Part shown: positions 12,501-23,130 of the stretch, piece after piece
Numbering within the stretch: position 1 is the first letter of the stretch
Layout: every line of letters begins with the position of its first letter
From: Conus ventricosus
Taxonomy: Eukaryota > Mollusca > Gastropoda > Neogastropoda > Conidae
Length of the DNA: 64,000 nucleotides
Reading direction: 5' to 3'
Assembly (NCBI GenBank): GCA_018398815.1
Contig: CM031595.1
Span: forward strand, 141,256,614-141,320,613
The notes under the pieces: model-generated
Databases searched by the model: none
What the model saw: only the letters and a program-made list of their open reading frames with translations
What the model was told of the DNA's origin: nothing
Made by a program: the position numbers and the translations under genes

Positions 12501-12973
12501 TGATAATGTTGCATTTTTAAACTGCTTTTGAAATTAGTTCTTTTTACATGCAGATTGGATGATATTTTTTTTTCTTTGGCAAGCTTTTGCGATTCTCTGG
12601 ATCTTTTCTGCTCACAATAATTGACATCTTTAGACTTAGAAGCAAGCCATGATTGGAATTGCAGTCAATTTTTTGGTTTTCAGATAAGAAAAGAGAAATT
12701 CATTCACAGAGAAAGGCAAGTGAAATGCGTGTTATCAAATGCCAAGAAGTCTGTGTGTCATTGAATAAAGGCATGAGTATTAAACTGTAGTTGTCATTTT
12801 ACGTATGTGGGTGTTCCCAGGTTGCCGATTCATTGGAGTTGCGAGTACCAGTGGGCCGAGAACGGGACATACGTGTTGTGATATTCGGAACAATTGTTGT
12901 CACAGTGCTGGGTGCCACTTTCCTGCTCTACACCATTGCCCTCTGGGACCATCATAAGGTCAAGGTCAAGTGA
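3380..12973 (+). CDS. PIGX: PIGX, GPI mannosyltransferase I accessory subunit (complete, five exons, copy A)
   Basis: PIG-X is an ER-membrane protein that binds and stabilises PIG-M, the enzyme adding the first mannose to glycosylphosphatidylinositol. Coding exons are 3,380-3,501, 6,034-6,184, 6,944-7,178, 11,413-11,489 and 12,821-12,973. All junctions are GT/AG and the phases agree, giving 738 nt, or 245 residues plus stop, close to family length. The N-terminus is a hydrophobic signal-like segment (FIYAVQFILLLW). The family block VREGFHR is followed by LPSGLYVDPFQL, VDIEAPEYLS and VHVRYHRP, then a C-terminal transmembrane helix and a short basic tail (HHKVKVK). I chose the ATG at 3,380 because it places the signal segment at the start. 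The gene converges on BPTF. Identity is from recalled family motifs; splice sites are seen directly. Confidence 0.9.
3634..3716. repeat. (CTGT)n(CT)n microsatellite
   Basis: About eight CTGT units pass into a long CT run. Confidence 0.95.
3807..3878. repeat. (TG)n microsatellite
   Basis: A nearly pure TG run with one interruption. Confidence 0.95.
3936..4028. repeat. (CT)n microsatellite
   Basis: A CT run with occasional CC breaks. Confidence 0.95.
4299..4487. repeat. Interrupted (CT)n pyrimidine tract
   Basis: Three CT blocks are separated by short pyrimidine-rich spacers. The whole stretch is almost purine-free on the plus strand. Confidence 0.9.
4667..4706. repeat. (CT)n microsatellite
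   Basis: A pure CT run of about 40 bases. Confidence 0.95.
4818..4839. repeat. Poly-G tract
   Basis: About 22 bases of G with one A, in PIGX intron 1. Confidence 0.9.
5831..5910. repeat. Short degenerate tandem repeat (~33-bp unit)
   Basis: The motif GGAACACAGAGTTATG recurs 33 bases apart, with looser echoes downstream to about 6,000. It lies just upstream of PIGX exon 2. Confidence 0.6.
6034..6184 (+). CDS. PIGX: PIGX exon 2, copy A
   Basis: Acceptor TTCCAG, donor CAG|GTATGT. It completes the split Arg codon and encodes the PIG-X block ending LPSGLYVDPFQL, where family members have a similar GLYVDPYEL run. It ends on a whole codon. Confidence 0.9.
6405..6570. repeat. Long (TG)n microsatellite in PIGX intron 2
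   Basis: About 160 bases of TG with few interruptions. Copy B begins at 31,479, which aligns with about 6,625 here, so the other contig stops just short of this repeat. That is a typical contig break point. Confidence 0.95.
6944..7178 (+). CDS. PIGX: PIGX exon 3, copy A
   Basis: Acceptor CTTCAG, donor CCAG|GTGAGC. Encodes VDIEAPEYLS, the lumenal strand region and VHVRYHRP, the best conserved part of PIG-X. 235 nt, leaving one base for the next codon. Copy B carries the same exon with a few substitutions and no frame break. Confidence 0.92.
7279..7357 (-). mobile_element. 53-bp LINE 3'-tail insertion with 13-bp target-site duplication
   Basis: The insert (7,292-7,344) is flanked by a perfect direct repeat, AGGCAGGAGAGAT, at 7,279-7,291 and 7,345-7,357. 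Its sequence matches the 3' end of the LINE fragment at 49,129-49,769, including CAGCCGACCGCAAAGGGCC. Copy B has the uninterrupted empty site near 32,140. It is an extremely 5'-truncated retroposition event. Confidence 0.85.
7371..8155. repeat. 67-bp minisatellite, ~11 units, copy A
   Basis: The unit contains GGACATCATGTGGCCATGG and is spaced at exactly 67 bp. It is a variable-number repeat, with only three to four units in copy B. Confidence 0.93.
8165..9650. repeat. 26-bp minisatellite, ~55 units, copy A
   Basis: The unit is built on GATGTGGTGATGTCAG followed by ATACAGTCT or variants. The array is degenerate and is shorter in copy B (about 32,440-33,370). Confidence 0.92.
9650..10060. repeat. 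Degenerate GATG-rich repeat block
   Basis: Longer irregular units containing GAGATGTCATGCGGTGATG, with a ~100-bp segment repeated at about 9,785 and 9,890. It bridges the 26-bp and 66-bp arrays. Confidence 0.75.
10080..10915. repeat. 66-bp minisatellite, ~12 units, copy A
   Basis: The unit contains GATGACAGTACAGTGTGAGG and is spaced at 66 bp, with some 68-bp variants. Because 66 is a multiple of three, both strands stay open for long stretches. Copy B has five to six units. Confidence 0.93.
11413..11489 (+). CDS. PIGX: PIGX exon 4, copy A
   Basis: Acceptor GTGCAG, donor AGT|GTAAGT. 77 nt encode the Cys-containing lumenal segment EAPCDASNSSQCSW, aligning with the APCALEN...CQW region of vertebrate PIG-X. 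A possible N-glycosylation site (NSS) is present. Confidence 0.88.
11490..12820 (+). other. PIGX intron 4, copy A (empty site for the nested LTR elements)
   Basis: AT-rich, with no element recognised. Copy B has 5.7 kb inserted at the position matching 11,521-11,530, where copy A reads TGCAT once. Confidence 0.8.
12821..12973 (+). CDS. PIGX: PIGX exon 5 (transmembrane helix and stop), copy A
   Basis: Acceptor TTCCCAG. Encodes LRVPVGRERD, then a ~21-residue hydrophobic helix and the basic tail HHKVKVK before TGA. This matches the C-terminal single-pass anchor of PIG-X. Confidence 0.9.
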   Translation, partial: VADSLELRVPVGRERDIRVVIFGTIVVTVLGATFLLYTIALWDHHKVKVK

Positions 12974-14122
12974 CGAGAGTTGATGAGTGTGTCATAAAGG
13001 TTTGCAGTCATTGTGAAGTTGGTGTAAAAATATTCATTTCAGATATATGAACATACATTTTGCATAATGTAAAAAATATAGGTAATGTGGAGATGATGGT
13101 TAGAGGATATCATCAAGCAGCTGCAGCAACAGTTCTGTTTTCCATTGTTATTAAATGTTTACCCAGTTGAATGCACCACCGGTGATGCAGTGGTGTTTTC
13201 ATTGAATGAATGAACTTCACAGCCACATGTGTGATGGCTGATTGGACCTTGATAGAAAGAGATGGTGCTCAGACATGATAAAAAAAGAAAAGAAAGAGGT
13301 ACATTGTGTGCAGTTAATTTAATATTGGGAGTAAGCCTCCAACAGTGAAACACAGGCTTTGTTGTATTACAGAAGACACAAAATTTGGCCAGATGCAGCA
13401 AACACACTGCCTATAGTTGGCGAAAATTTGACATGGTACAGCATTTGACACCAAACTGATCTGGACAACTGTAAAATGGGGCTTCATCCTCACATAGTAA
13501 GGGACAAGGAAGGGAACACTTAAGGCTGATCTAGCAAGTTTGAAAAGGCATAGTCTGATCGTAAAGTGTGTGTGTGTGTATGCGAGTGTGAGAGTGCACG
13601 TTTATGTTCATATGTGTGTGTGTGTGTGTTGCGTGTGTGTGTGTGTAGGGAAGAACAGAGCCAGAGGTCTGAATTTTTTTAAAGTAAAAAAGGATGAGAA
13701 GACAATGCGGAAGAATAACAAAGAAAATAAGGACGTTGACTGCATCCAGCTGAAATAAAACAGGCTGTACCTGTGGAGTTGCTTATGGCCCAGAATGTCC
13801 ATGGGCTTCACTAACATCCTATTAATGACTCGGGTCATCATAAGTTGATTGCGTTTTTGTATTGAATTACAGATTCCCAATCTTGCCATATAAAAAGCAT
13901 GTAAGTATGAATTCATGTGTGCAAGGAGGAAGACCTGCCATCCATTACATGTACATTGTGTTAGTATGCGTGTTTTCACTCTGAAGTACCAACATCTTGT
14001 ATGTTTCTGGATTTAGCATGACTCAAAATATGAACAAATCTGAATACATGGGAGAACTTGAGTGTCTATTAAATTCTGTTGTAATTGATAATACTTTGTG
14101 CGTTTTAACATTTGTTTTTAGT

Positions 14123-15285
14123 TAAATGCAGGCTGGGGAACAGCTGATCAAAAAAATCTCTGAAAAATAAGCCGGGGTCCAGGGGCCGCCTAGGCCCCGG
14201 TGGGGTCCAGGGGCAACGCCCCGGTGGGGGTCCAGGGGGCAAAGCCCCCCGGCCGAAATTGATTTTGAGCACTTTTGAAGACCCTTTCGTGGCTTCTGGT
14301 GATAGCAAATTACCCTGTGGCATGCAAAGAAACCAAACTAAAACATATTTACATGCAGCATGCAAAGAAATTTAAAAAAAAAAATACTTACTTTATTTCA
14401 TTTTGTTGATGTGCTGTAGTGCCTTGCTTCATAAGTTCAATAGTTCAGTCTTACAAATTGAGTCCCAGTAATGTTCAGTGTATGTCTCTGCTAAATGAAG
14501 CATCACCCACGGATATATTCAAAGTCAAATACTGACATCAGTCTTGTATATAGTCAACACTCACTCCACTTTCTTAGTGTAATGAAGCGCCTGCTTTAAC
14601 TGTTTCAGTCTTCACACACTGAGGCCCATAAACAGTAGTTCTTCAGTACTAATGATGCATCAACCTCAAAGTCAAACTTCTTCAAAGTCAAATTAATGGA
14701 AATAGTTAATGCAAAAAAAAAAAAATATATGTAATAGTAATAGTTAACACTCAGTGACTCACATATCTTTACACAGCATGATAAGAAAAAAAGGGGACAC
14801 TATTTAAAAAAACTAGCAATTGAAGCCTGTTTTGTTTTGGTAGAGTTGAAACTCGCTGATCGTAACCCGCCACTTTCGTTGATTTTTCAGTCCAGTCCCA
14901 TCTCCATTTGTTGGCAATCGATCCTTCAAACGACTCGCCACGATTTACGATGCGTGATACACACGACATTTTTGACTCGTGAAAGATGCAGAAAATGACT
15001 GCGAATATTGCGTTCGCAGACTGATGCGCCCGCCTCGGCAATGGCTTCCTAAAGCTCGCGGAAATACCCTCACAACCGCGGGCGGAACTGCCTTATACTA
15101 AAACCTGGATTGGAAATACTGGATACGGAACGGTACTGGACTCGGGAGTGATCAAGTCCTTCGCGATTTTTTTTTTTTTCTCAGCGGATTTTTTTTTTCC
15201 TCGGACGATCTTTTTTTTCCTCGGAAGTCATTTAAAAAAATCTCGGAAATCCTCGGATCCGAGGAGATTCCCCAGCCTGTAAATG
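14123..15285. mobile_element. Non-autonomous DNA transposon with CAGGCTGGGGAA inverted repeats (copy A only)
   Basis: The element spans 14,129-15,279 with perfect 12-bp terminal inverted repeats CAGGCTGGGGAA and a TAAATG duplication on each side. Copy B has the empty site at about 51,917 (TTAAATGTGATG). Inside is a short minus-strand frame near 14,769-15,041 with KWRWDW and SRIVNRGES, which may be the N-terminus of a transposase. A six-base duplication does not settle the superfamily; hAT normally gives eight. Confidence 0.85.
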
Positions 15286-15931
15286 TGATGACATTTTGTG
15301 TGTGTGTGTGTGGTGAATTAAGTGGGAACCCAGATTATCACAATTCCCCTTTTTTTTTTTAATCCTAGAGTATCATCCTTCTCCTTTCTTTGTTTTAATA
15401 CCCAAGAAAAAAATATGAAGCACTGGAGGCCTACATGCCATCTCACCAGAACGTTGATGAAGTGCACAACCTAGCTATCTGCTTGCGTCACTCTTTTAGT
15501 GTGTTCTAGCGGACTGTCTGACACCACTCCATTGCAAGAACTTCACACAGAAAATTCACAAAGCTCAGAGTTACTAAGATGCAGATAATACAATGATGAT
15601 GAAAATGTTGATATAGTGAACTACTAATAATGGCCGAGGAAAAAAAACTAAACACCAAATTGTTCCTCCAATGTACACTCAATAAAACACTCAATAAAAT
15701 ACAATCAACAAAATGCTCTTTTAAAATGATGCCAAAATGACTGCACCTACATGTATTTTCATCAGTTTACCTGTGATTTCCTAACCACCTGGTGTCTATG
15801 ACTTAGAGAGTGGGGGCCAGTCTGTGGATGTGTGTGAAAGGGTGAAATAGTATTTAAACAAGTGTGAGCAACGTTTGTGAACAATGATCGTCTATCTTTG
15901 AGAAACCGGTGTGTATACATGTGTGTGTGTG

Positions 15932-15968
<37 letters not shown>

Positions 15969-16487
15969 TTTCAGTTTTTTGATATGCAGTTCCTTTGTTT
16001 ACTTTTCACGTCTGAAGTATTTTCTAATGAATGTGAAAAGCTTTGAAATCGCATTGGGAGAAGAAAAACTAAAGTTTTCAAAGAAAAAAAAGTCATCCCA
16101 ATGTGATGGTTTACTCTTCCATCATCAAGAAACAGTTGAGAACTTTGTTTTGTAGCCTCTGGATGCTATCTATGAACCTTTTTTTTCCCCTCCTAATAAT
16201 TCATGTGGAGCTTAGAAGAAACACTTTCAGCTGGTTTTTATGGAATTCTCTGCCACCTTGGAATAAAATCCTACTGATGAGATTTTTTCAGTAGCCACAA
16301 CTCTGATGCAATGGTTTTTTTACAAAATTGTGTTTTGTTTTCCTAGGATACAAACCACAAGTGGTCAATTTTTCTTAAAAAAACTGGCCCAACTCCATTA
16401 GCGCAAGTCTTGCGAATTCCCAGGCATGACTTGTTCAGTGTGACAATCTCCTGTAAATCCATTCTAAAAAATGTTTCTGACTACTTC

Positions 16488-16522
16488 CCCCCCCCCCCCC
16501 CCCCCCCCCCTTCCCCCCCCCC
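16488..16522. repeat. Poly-C tract, copy A
   Basis: About 33 C with two interrupting T positions. The matching tract in copy B (about 53,107-53,126) is shorter. Confidence 0.9.
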
Positions 16523-18208
16523 TCCAATTGCATTTTGATAATTCAGTATTTACACTAAAAGATCCCTACCCATGTCAGTCATACAGAAGCACATTTTAAG
16601 CGAAGTTTCCACACATCAGTCAGGTCTTGTCAACAAACAAATCATTTTTGCCGCACAAAGCAGACATATTGGACAAATCTAAAGCCAGTAGGCTGGGCAA
16701 TCATGTTGGAAATATGGGCACGAGAATTTTCGCGCTCAAAAGCATAATTCATGTGTGTGCGTAAAAAACATAGTATTGTAGCTTTCACAGTGCTCCCCAT
16801 TGTTTTTTTGCCTTCAAATACTGTGTATGTATGTACAGTGTCCGTAATCCACATCTGGAAATGCAGACATTCCTGTAAAAAATTTGTCAAAAGTAGTGTG
16901 ACCAAAGGGAAAGACGTGTCTTCTGAATCAAGAAGGTTATGCATCTTTGTATGATTCCTTTTTATGTGAGTGTGTTTGACGGGAAATTTTTCGGGCAAGG
17001 GAAATTTTGTCGTTTTATGGCCTGTTTTTAAAAAAATCAAAAACATACAAGAGAAACTATGATAGTATCTGTGAATGTGGAGTACCAAACAAACTATGTT
17101 GTCGGTGTCACTGCCAAGCAAACTGTGATGGCTGAGACAACTATTGAACCAAAGCTTCATCTTTGGCGAAGAGTATTCAGCAAATATTGTTTACTGTTGA
17201 TTACAACTGTTAAAAAGCAACAACAGTTGAGCCAGGTTGTTTGCAGAAACCATTATCAGTGGCAACTACTGATCCAAAACTACTGTTCAAACTCTCGTAC
17301 AACAAGCACCGGCACCACCCCCAAATACTTTGATCAGCACCACACCCAATACTTTTGATCGTACCTCCTTCAAAACATTTAGTACTCTACTTCTGCAGTA
17401 TTTATTGCAAATAATGACTTCTGAAAATATAATTAATTTTTGAGTACATAACAAATTTTAGCTGAAACATTTGTTACAGATGTGACTTTCCCTCCCCTGC
17501 GCTCAGTCTTCAACCAGATGGCAGTTTTCAACAAATGTAAAGGATGTAGCTATATCACACAAACAAGTGACCGAAGGTCCTGCTTTAACCCATGACTCAA
17601 AAATAATAATAAAACTAGTCAACACCTAATGTAATTTTGGTAACAGACCACACAATGCTGTTGGAGTATTGCTACAAAAGATTTATTTTCAACATTATTT
17701 ATAATTTTGGATGCTGCAATACAATTTTCTACAACATAGAAAAAAGAAACAGCGGGAGATTTATGTACACAAATAATGCCAAACTTTGAATTAATAAGTT
17801 TCATTTTAAGTTGCAACAAGAACAAATCAACTTTTTATCTTTGTTCTGAGGGAGAGGGTAGGGAGGAGGGAGAACTTGGGCAAACTGGATGAGAACAGGT
17901 AAATATGTCTTTGGGACCACTATCTAATATGTACAACCACTCAAACTTGATATGGGTGAAAAGTATTTTTTAGGGTGGTGTCTATATAACAGTTTTTAAC
18001 AGCATAACATTTTCCCAGAAAACAACAAAAAGCCAGGAGAAGATAAAAAAAGTCTCCTTCCTCATGAACAATGATATTTACAGTGATGTGACCAACCGCC
18101 CTCACCCCTACCCCCATCCCACCCATGGGGGCCCAAAAAGACAAACTTAGCCAATAAATATCAACGTATCAACAACATATTTATGACCAGCACACAGAGA
18201 TGACAGTT

Positions 18209-18395
18209 TCATGTGAACTGCTGGCGACTTTTCAGTATCTGTACAAAGTAATCTCGAGAACTCAGCACACTGAAAGAAAGGCGAGTCTGTGGGTTGTAGA
18301 GACGACAGTTGTAAAAGATCTTGGTTACATCTCGCACAAAGTCACTCATCCTGCTGTATCCCTTGCTGATCACCCCTTCTCCACAATGGCCAAAT
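18209..18395 (-). CDS. BPTF: BPTF last exon, C-terminal half of bromodomain, copy A (frame broken)
   Basis: Homologous to the intact exon at 54,806-54,996 but 187 nt instead of 191. Several single-base losses or changes lie next to homopolymers (for example CACCCC against CACCCGC, and TAAAAG against TCAAAG). The acceptor ACAG and the stop TGA are retained. The errors fit the homopolymer-biased pattern seen throughout this part of copy A, so I do not call it a pseudogene. Confidence 0.75.
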
Positions 18396-18968
18396 CTGTA
18401 ATCAGAACAGCAGCATAGTTTACAGTCATGGTCTGATTGTTCTCTTTCCTTTAAGATTTACATTCTGCACAAGGGGCTGGGCATGATGGAAGAAATGGAG
18501 TAAAAGGGTTTTTCAGTTTAAGTATGTATATGTGTGTGACCAGAGTCAAAGGAAACCAAGCAAAAGTACCAGGTAGCAAAGGTTGTAAATTATGAATCAA
18601 AGGTTTGATGGAATTAAATATGATTACCACCAGGTCCCAGGGCTGCTAAAAATATTAAATTGCCGCATAATTTTCTTATCACAACAGAATTCACGGTGTA
18701 AAGTCTAAGCTACTCTCTCAAGTAGACAATGCCATCACTGAGACCTAATTATATGATGACTGCAGCTCTTTCAGAAACTGCAAGAATGAAGGTTGGTACC
18801 TAAAAAGCTAAAATATTACACATCTTGGAACAAAATTTGAATTGATTTTTCTGACCAAAAAATCCCAAACCAGGGCTTGGAAGCCCCTACAAGTCCAATT
18901 CTCAACAACAAAAATCTTCCGGCATACAGGTGAAATTTTCTCTACTTGTCCATCAGTTTTGTTTTTTC

Positions 18969-20402
18969 TTAACCCATTGACTGCCTTTGGCACGAACGCG
19001 TTCGAGGTGGTTTCGGAAGGCGAGTGCCACAAAATCGAGTGCCGTTCGAGTAATTTCATCATCAAAATTTGGTGATTTGAAGAAGGGATGCAAGGAGAAA
19101 AAATGGTTCAAAAACGGTTGTTATGGACCCAAAAGGACTTTTTCTTCCTTTCACCGGGTCGCTGACTGCCGGCTTGTGTCCGTTCAGACGAAATACTTTG
19201 GCAAAGTTTCAGCCGAGTCATTTTCGTTCAAGATGGAAAATTTCGAGCAGGCAGTTTGTTCAGGCATGTGCCTTTTTTAAAAACCATCAAAATGCTCTTG
19301 AAGTGCTTCAAGAAGTTATCCGAGACCGTGAAAGCAATGACGAAGACTTCAGAGAAGTGGAACGAAGCATTCGGAGAGGAAGAAAGCGATCACAATCAAC
19401 ACCCACCCTGTGCTATCGGAGATTGCGTTGATGACGAAGCTAAATCCCCGACTTTGAACTGAGCGATACCGACGCAAGTGGGTCGGGATCGGAGAGTGAC
19501 GAGCCGATTCTGTATGTCGACTGCCCCCTCCCTCCTTTCATGAGAGGTCGGAGGGGAGTTGAGGAAAGGGAAGGAGGTTCAGGACAATCGCAAGGGTCCA
19601 GTTAAGGGGCGTGGCAGAGGAGAAAGGGCGAGCTTTACCCAGACTGGAGTGTCCCCTATGATATGGTTGCTAAACATTTTATGCATTGTCAGATGTTTGT
19701 CCTGAAGTTCAAAGGGTAAATAACACCATTTTTGTGTTATTTCATTGTGATTTTAGTGCTATAGTTTTGTTTTTATGTTCTGAAAGTGTCTGTTTTTCAA
19801 ACAAAAACATTTATCATTATTTTATATTTTTTTTGTCTACTCATTACAAATAAAATCAAACTATTGTGATATCGGCTGTAGCCAAGGTTTTAACCAGAAA
19901 ATTTCCCAAGAAACTAAGATAAATGTCGAGAATTGAAAGAGCACTGGGCATATCAGGGAACCTAAGAAAAAAAAAATTGTGTCCCTTGATACCGGGTTGT
20001 ACTGTAACCCCAGTTACATAGATTTTATTTATGTAAAACAACAATTGTGGGTTGTAAATTCACTACACAAATATTTACACAGGGTTCAGTAACACTAAAA
20101 CCACTTTTTGCTGGGTTTGTATGTTTTGTGTTTTGCTGCTGTGGGGGTTTTGGGATGCTTGCAAAGTATAATTTTAAAAAAGTTGAATTAAAAGATTATT
20201 TTTTTATACTCAGAATGAACAAAACAAATTATTGCAGATATATATAGCCCGGTATAAGAAGAAAACATGGGTAAAATCTAAGAGATATCTCCACAAAAAC
20301 TGAGCACTGATCAAATTAGTGAACCTACCCGCAAACTGTCAAAGTTTGCTCCAACACACAGAAGTACAAAACTGATTTCAAAATAGCGGGAGTCAAGGGT
20401 AA
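18969..20402. mobile_element. piggyBac-like non-autonomous element, copy A
   Basis: TTAA at 18,969-18,972 is followed by CCCATTGACTGCC. The other end, at about 20,399, carries the inverse, GGGAGTCAAGGG, then TAA (one T apparently lost). The same element with both TTAA sites intact is at 55,568-57,005 in copy B, so the insertion predates the split of the copies. It lies in the last BPTF intron. Confidence 0.75.
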
Positions 20403-20966
20403 TATGTAATTCAAAGAGTGGCCGAGAAAAAAGCTTTAGTGCACACCGATTGCTTTTTCCCTCTTTCCAATTTCCCTTTAACACCATTATGATCAATCCT
20501 CAACCCCTCCCCCACTCCCACCTACCCCCGGTTTTTCTCAATAACAGGATCTTAGCATGGCCCCGTCTCACCGAGGGAAGGCGCGTTCTCTAATTAAAAC
20601 AATCATCAAGCATTCCCAAACGTTGCACTTGGTCTACACTGAATTGAAAAGATCCACACCTTACTTTAAGTAATTATGAAATGCATTTTTTCTGGAATAG
20701 CAGTCTGAAGGATGAGGGAGAGAGAAAAGAGAAACAAAGCAAGACAGCAATTTGGGGGTCCAGAACTGTGTGAATACTGGAAGTTATTTACAATCAACCC
20801 CAATTTGGTTTCTTATACACAACCGTAATTGTTTATGTCTTTTTTTTAGGCCATACTCACATGTGTGCAGAACATGCCATTACTGAATTAGGGCTGCTGA
20901 CTGTCACTGCATGACCATTGTTACTTTTATTAAACTTCCCTTTACTTAAGAAGGCAATAAAGATTT

Positions 20967-20987
20967 GGGGGGGGGGGGGGGGGGGGG
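20967..20987. repeat. Poly-G tract, copy A
   Basis: 21 G in a BPTF intron, with a counterpart at about 57,576-57,595 in copy B. Confidence 0.9.
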
Positions 20988-21811
20988 TAAATTTAGCTTG
21001 TCCCCAGGACAACTGAAGATTACCTGAGAATTTCTACCCCGCTAATCTGGACACAGAGGGGTGAAGTGATTGATGATGGGAACAAGGCAAACGTATTTGG
21101 GGGGGAAATCAGCTCAGTTAAGATTCATTATGGGGAGAGTTTTATGGGTTTAATTCACCTTGGGTTCCTTTGGGCAGGGAGCAACCTTAATCCCAACTAC
21201 CCTCCCGTCACCAACTGAACTGCTTTCCTTCCCCTTTCTCCCCCCCTTTGTTTTTTTGTTTGCTTTTTTTTTTAATTTCCTTTTCCCCTAAACCTGTTAT
21301 TTACCCCTCAACAAAAGTCCACATGAAGAATCTATGACAGAAATGTGCACCAGATCACACTCCAAGATCTTCAATATACATCTAGTTCGAGGTACAAGAC
21401 GTTTTTTTTTTTTTGTATTATGTTACCATCCTGTAGTACTATCCTTTTTTTGTCTGCATATTCTTTTCTTCATTTACATCCCAAAGAGGGTTTTGTTTCA
21501 CAATTAAATGCTGGAAATGCTTGTTGCTGAGAAATATTTAGGGCATGGGTGCACATGGAATCTCTACTCATCATCTCATTCTGAAAAAAGCTTGCGTAAG
21601 ACTCAAAACCATGGACCTGAAGTCTTCCCCGCTAGTAGGTGAGCACATTATCCTTCAGGCCACCACTGTATGCTCCGAGGGTAACAAAAGCTGTAAAATG
21701 CTCTAAAACACAGGGAAACTGTTCAGAGGGAACAGTTTGGAGGGTACATAGGTGTTAGAAAGCAAGAGAGGGAGAGGGGGAGAACAAGATAAGGAGACTT
21801 GAGTCACTCAC

Positions 21812-21898
21812 CCCATTGGGTCCTTAATGACCGGTAAATAGTCCCGGCACTACACTGGATCCACTGCTGCCTGGAAAGGCCATGCCATCTTGGGGACC
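21812..21898 (-). CDS. BPTF: BPTF penultimate exon, N-terminal half of bromodomain, copy A (frame broken)
   Basis: Counterpart of 58,404-58,487. Reading from the 3' side of the plus strand it encodes the MAWPFQAAVDP region and then loses frame. It shares the same one-base shortage after GATCC as copy B and adds further errors (GTAGTG for GAAGTG, extra G before the donor). Confidence 0.7.
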
Positions 21899-22695
21899 CC
21901 TTCAAACACAAAACACTACACAGATAAGGAAAGCCCACAACTGTAATTTTTTCTATGAAATTTAGTAATGTGTGTTTATACATTTATTTTGGAATTTTAC
22001 TACATATTTTCAGAAAAGTCCCATCAATTCAATTTTGCCTAAATTACCAGCACCAGCCACGTTTCTAAAAGAAACCGCAATTTCATATCCATATATACAC
22101 ACATAACTGGAAAAGCAATTTCTTGGCCGTTTGTTGTAAAAGGAGGGAAAAAAGATGGTTGTTTAACATAACTACATGTAAGCGTTTGGGCAAATACAAC
22201 ATGCATGCAAGCACATTACCCTTGTGCGCAGACAGACGGACACAAAACACACTCACTGATGCACACATACACCCTCTCTCTAGATCAACAAAACCATACA
22301 AATTTAACTATGAAAAAAAATAATTCCCTTGATGTCCTCAATTGAACGTGGGAAGCAACTGCCTCACCGCACTGTAGTGGGCACAGCTAGTGATCGCTGG
22401 AATGCCACCGACTCTTGTCCGTAGATCATGCCTCTTCTGACACCATTATGATGCAGTCATGCTTACAGTTTTTTGTATTATTTTTTTCTTCTAACCCCAC
22501 CATTTGGGCTTGGTCACCTGACTCATAGCACTGGGACTGCTATCACTATCACGTCATCAACAAATCAAACATTGCCAGTGTTGGGTAAAGCCCTGCCCTC
22601 TCCTAAACGTAATGGCTTCTACAGTTTTCATTTTCTGTTCCAGTCTTGCTGTATTCATCTTGCAATTTCCACAATAGTTCATCTTGTTTAGAATC

Positions 22696-23130
22696 ATTAA
22701 CATAAAAGGCGGGGCCGGATAGCTCAGTTGGTAGAGCGCCGGACTCGTGATCCTGGGGTTGCGGTTCGAATTTCGGTATAGGGGGATTTTTCCCTCGGAG
22801 TTAACATTGGTTCTGACTCCATTCCCCATATAGTCCTTCGAATGAGACTATAAACCGAGGTTCCGTGTGTGAACGCACGCATAACATCTTGCACACACGT
22901 AAAATCCCATTACCAACTTTCGGAAGAGAAGGCCAGTTTGGCCGTTGGTATGGATGACACGTGACACATAGCATGCACCTTCCCTGAAGATGGAGTATGG
23001 CTGCCTTAATGGCGGGATAAAAAAGGGTCATACACACAAAAACTCCACTGCCTGGCTATACAGGGAGTGTCCGCAGGAGTATCAGCCTGCGTACGCAGAA
23101 AGAAAGAAAGAAAAATTAACATAAAAGGCG
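22696..23130 (+). mobile_element. tRNA-derived SINE with 16-bp target-site duplication, copy A
   Basis: The SINE body spans 22,712-23,114. Its 5' end resembles a tRNA, with an A box (TAGCTCAGTTGG) and a B box (GGTTCGAAT). A ~330-bp tRNA-unrelated body and a GAAA-repeat tail follow. A perfect duplication, ATTAACATAAAAGGCG, flanks it. It is present at the same site in copy B (59,313-59,717), so it predates the split. Confidence 0.93.

Larger units (their letters stand above)
12974..18208. other. Space between the converging PIGX and BPTF genes, copy A
   Basis: PIGX 3'UTR (ATTAAA at 13,150-13,155 is a possible poly(A) signal), TG runs at about 13,566-13,647 and 15,915-15,966, a 1.15-kb TIR element at 14,129-15,279, and a poly-C tract at 16,488-16,522. 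The right-hand end should be BPTF 3'UTR. No other gene seen. Confidence 0.65.

Noticed and set aside
22712..22785. A tRNA gene
   Set aside because: The tRNA-like head is followed by a SINE body and tail, bounded by a 16-bp target-site duplication. The cloverleaf is imperfect.
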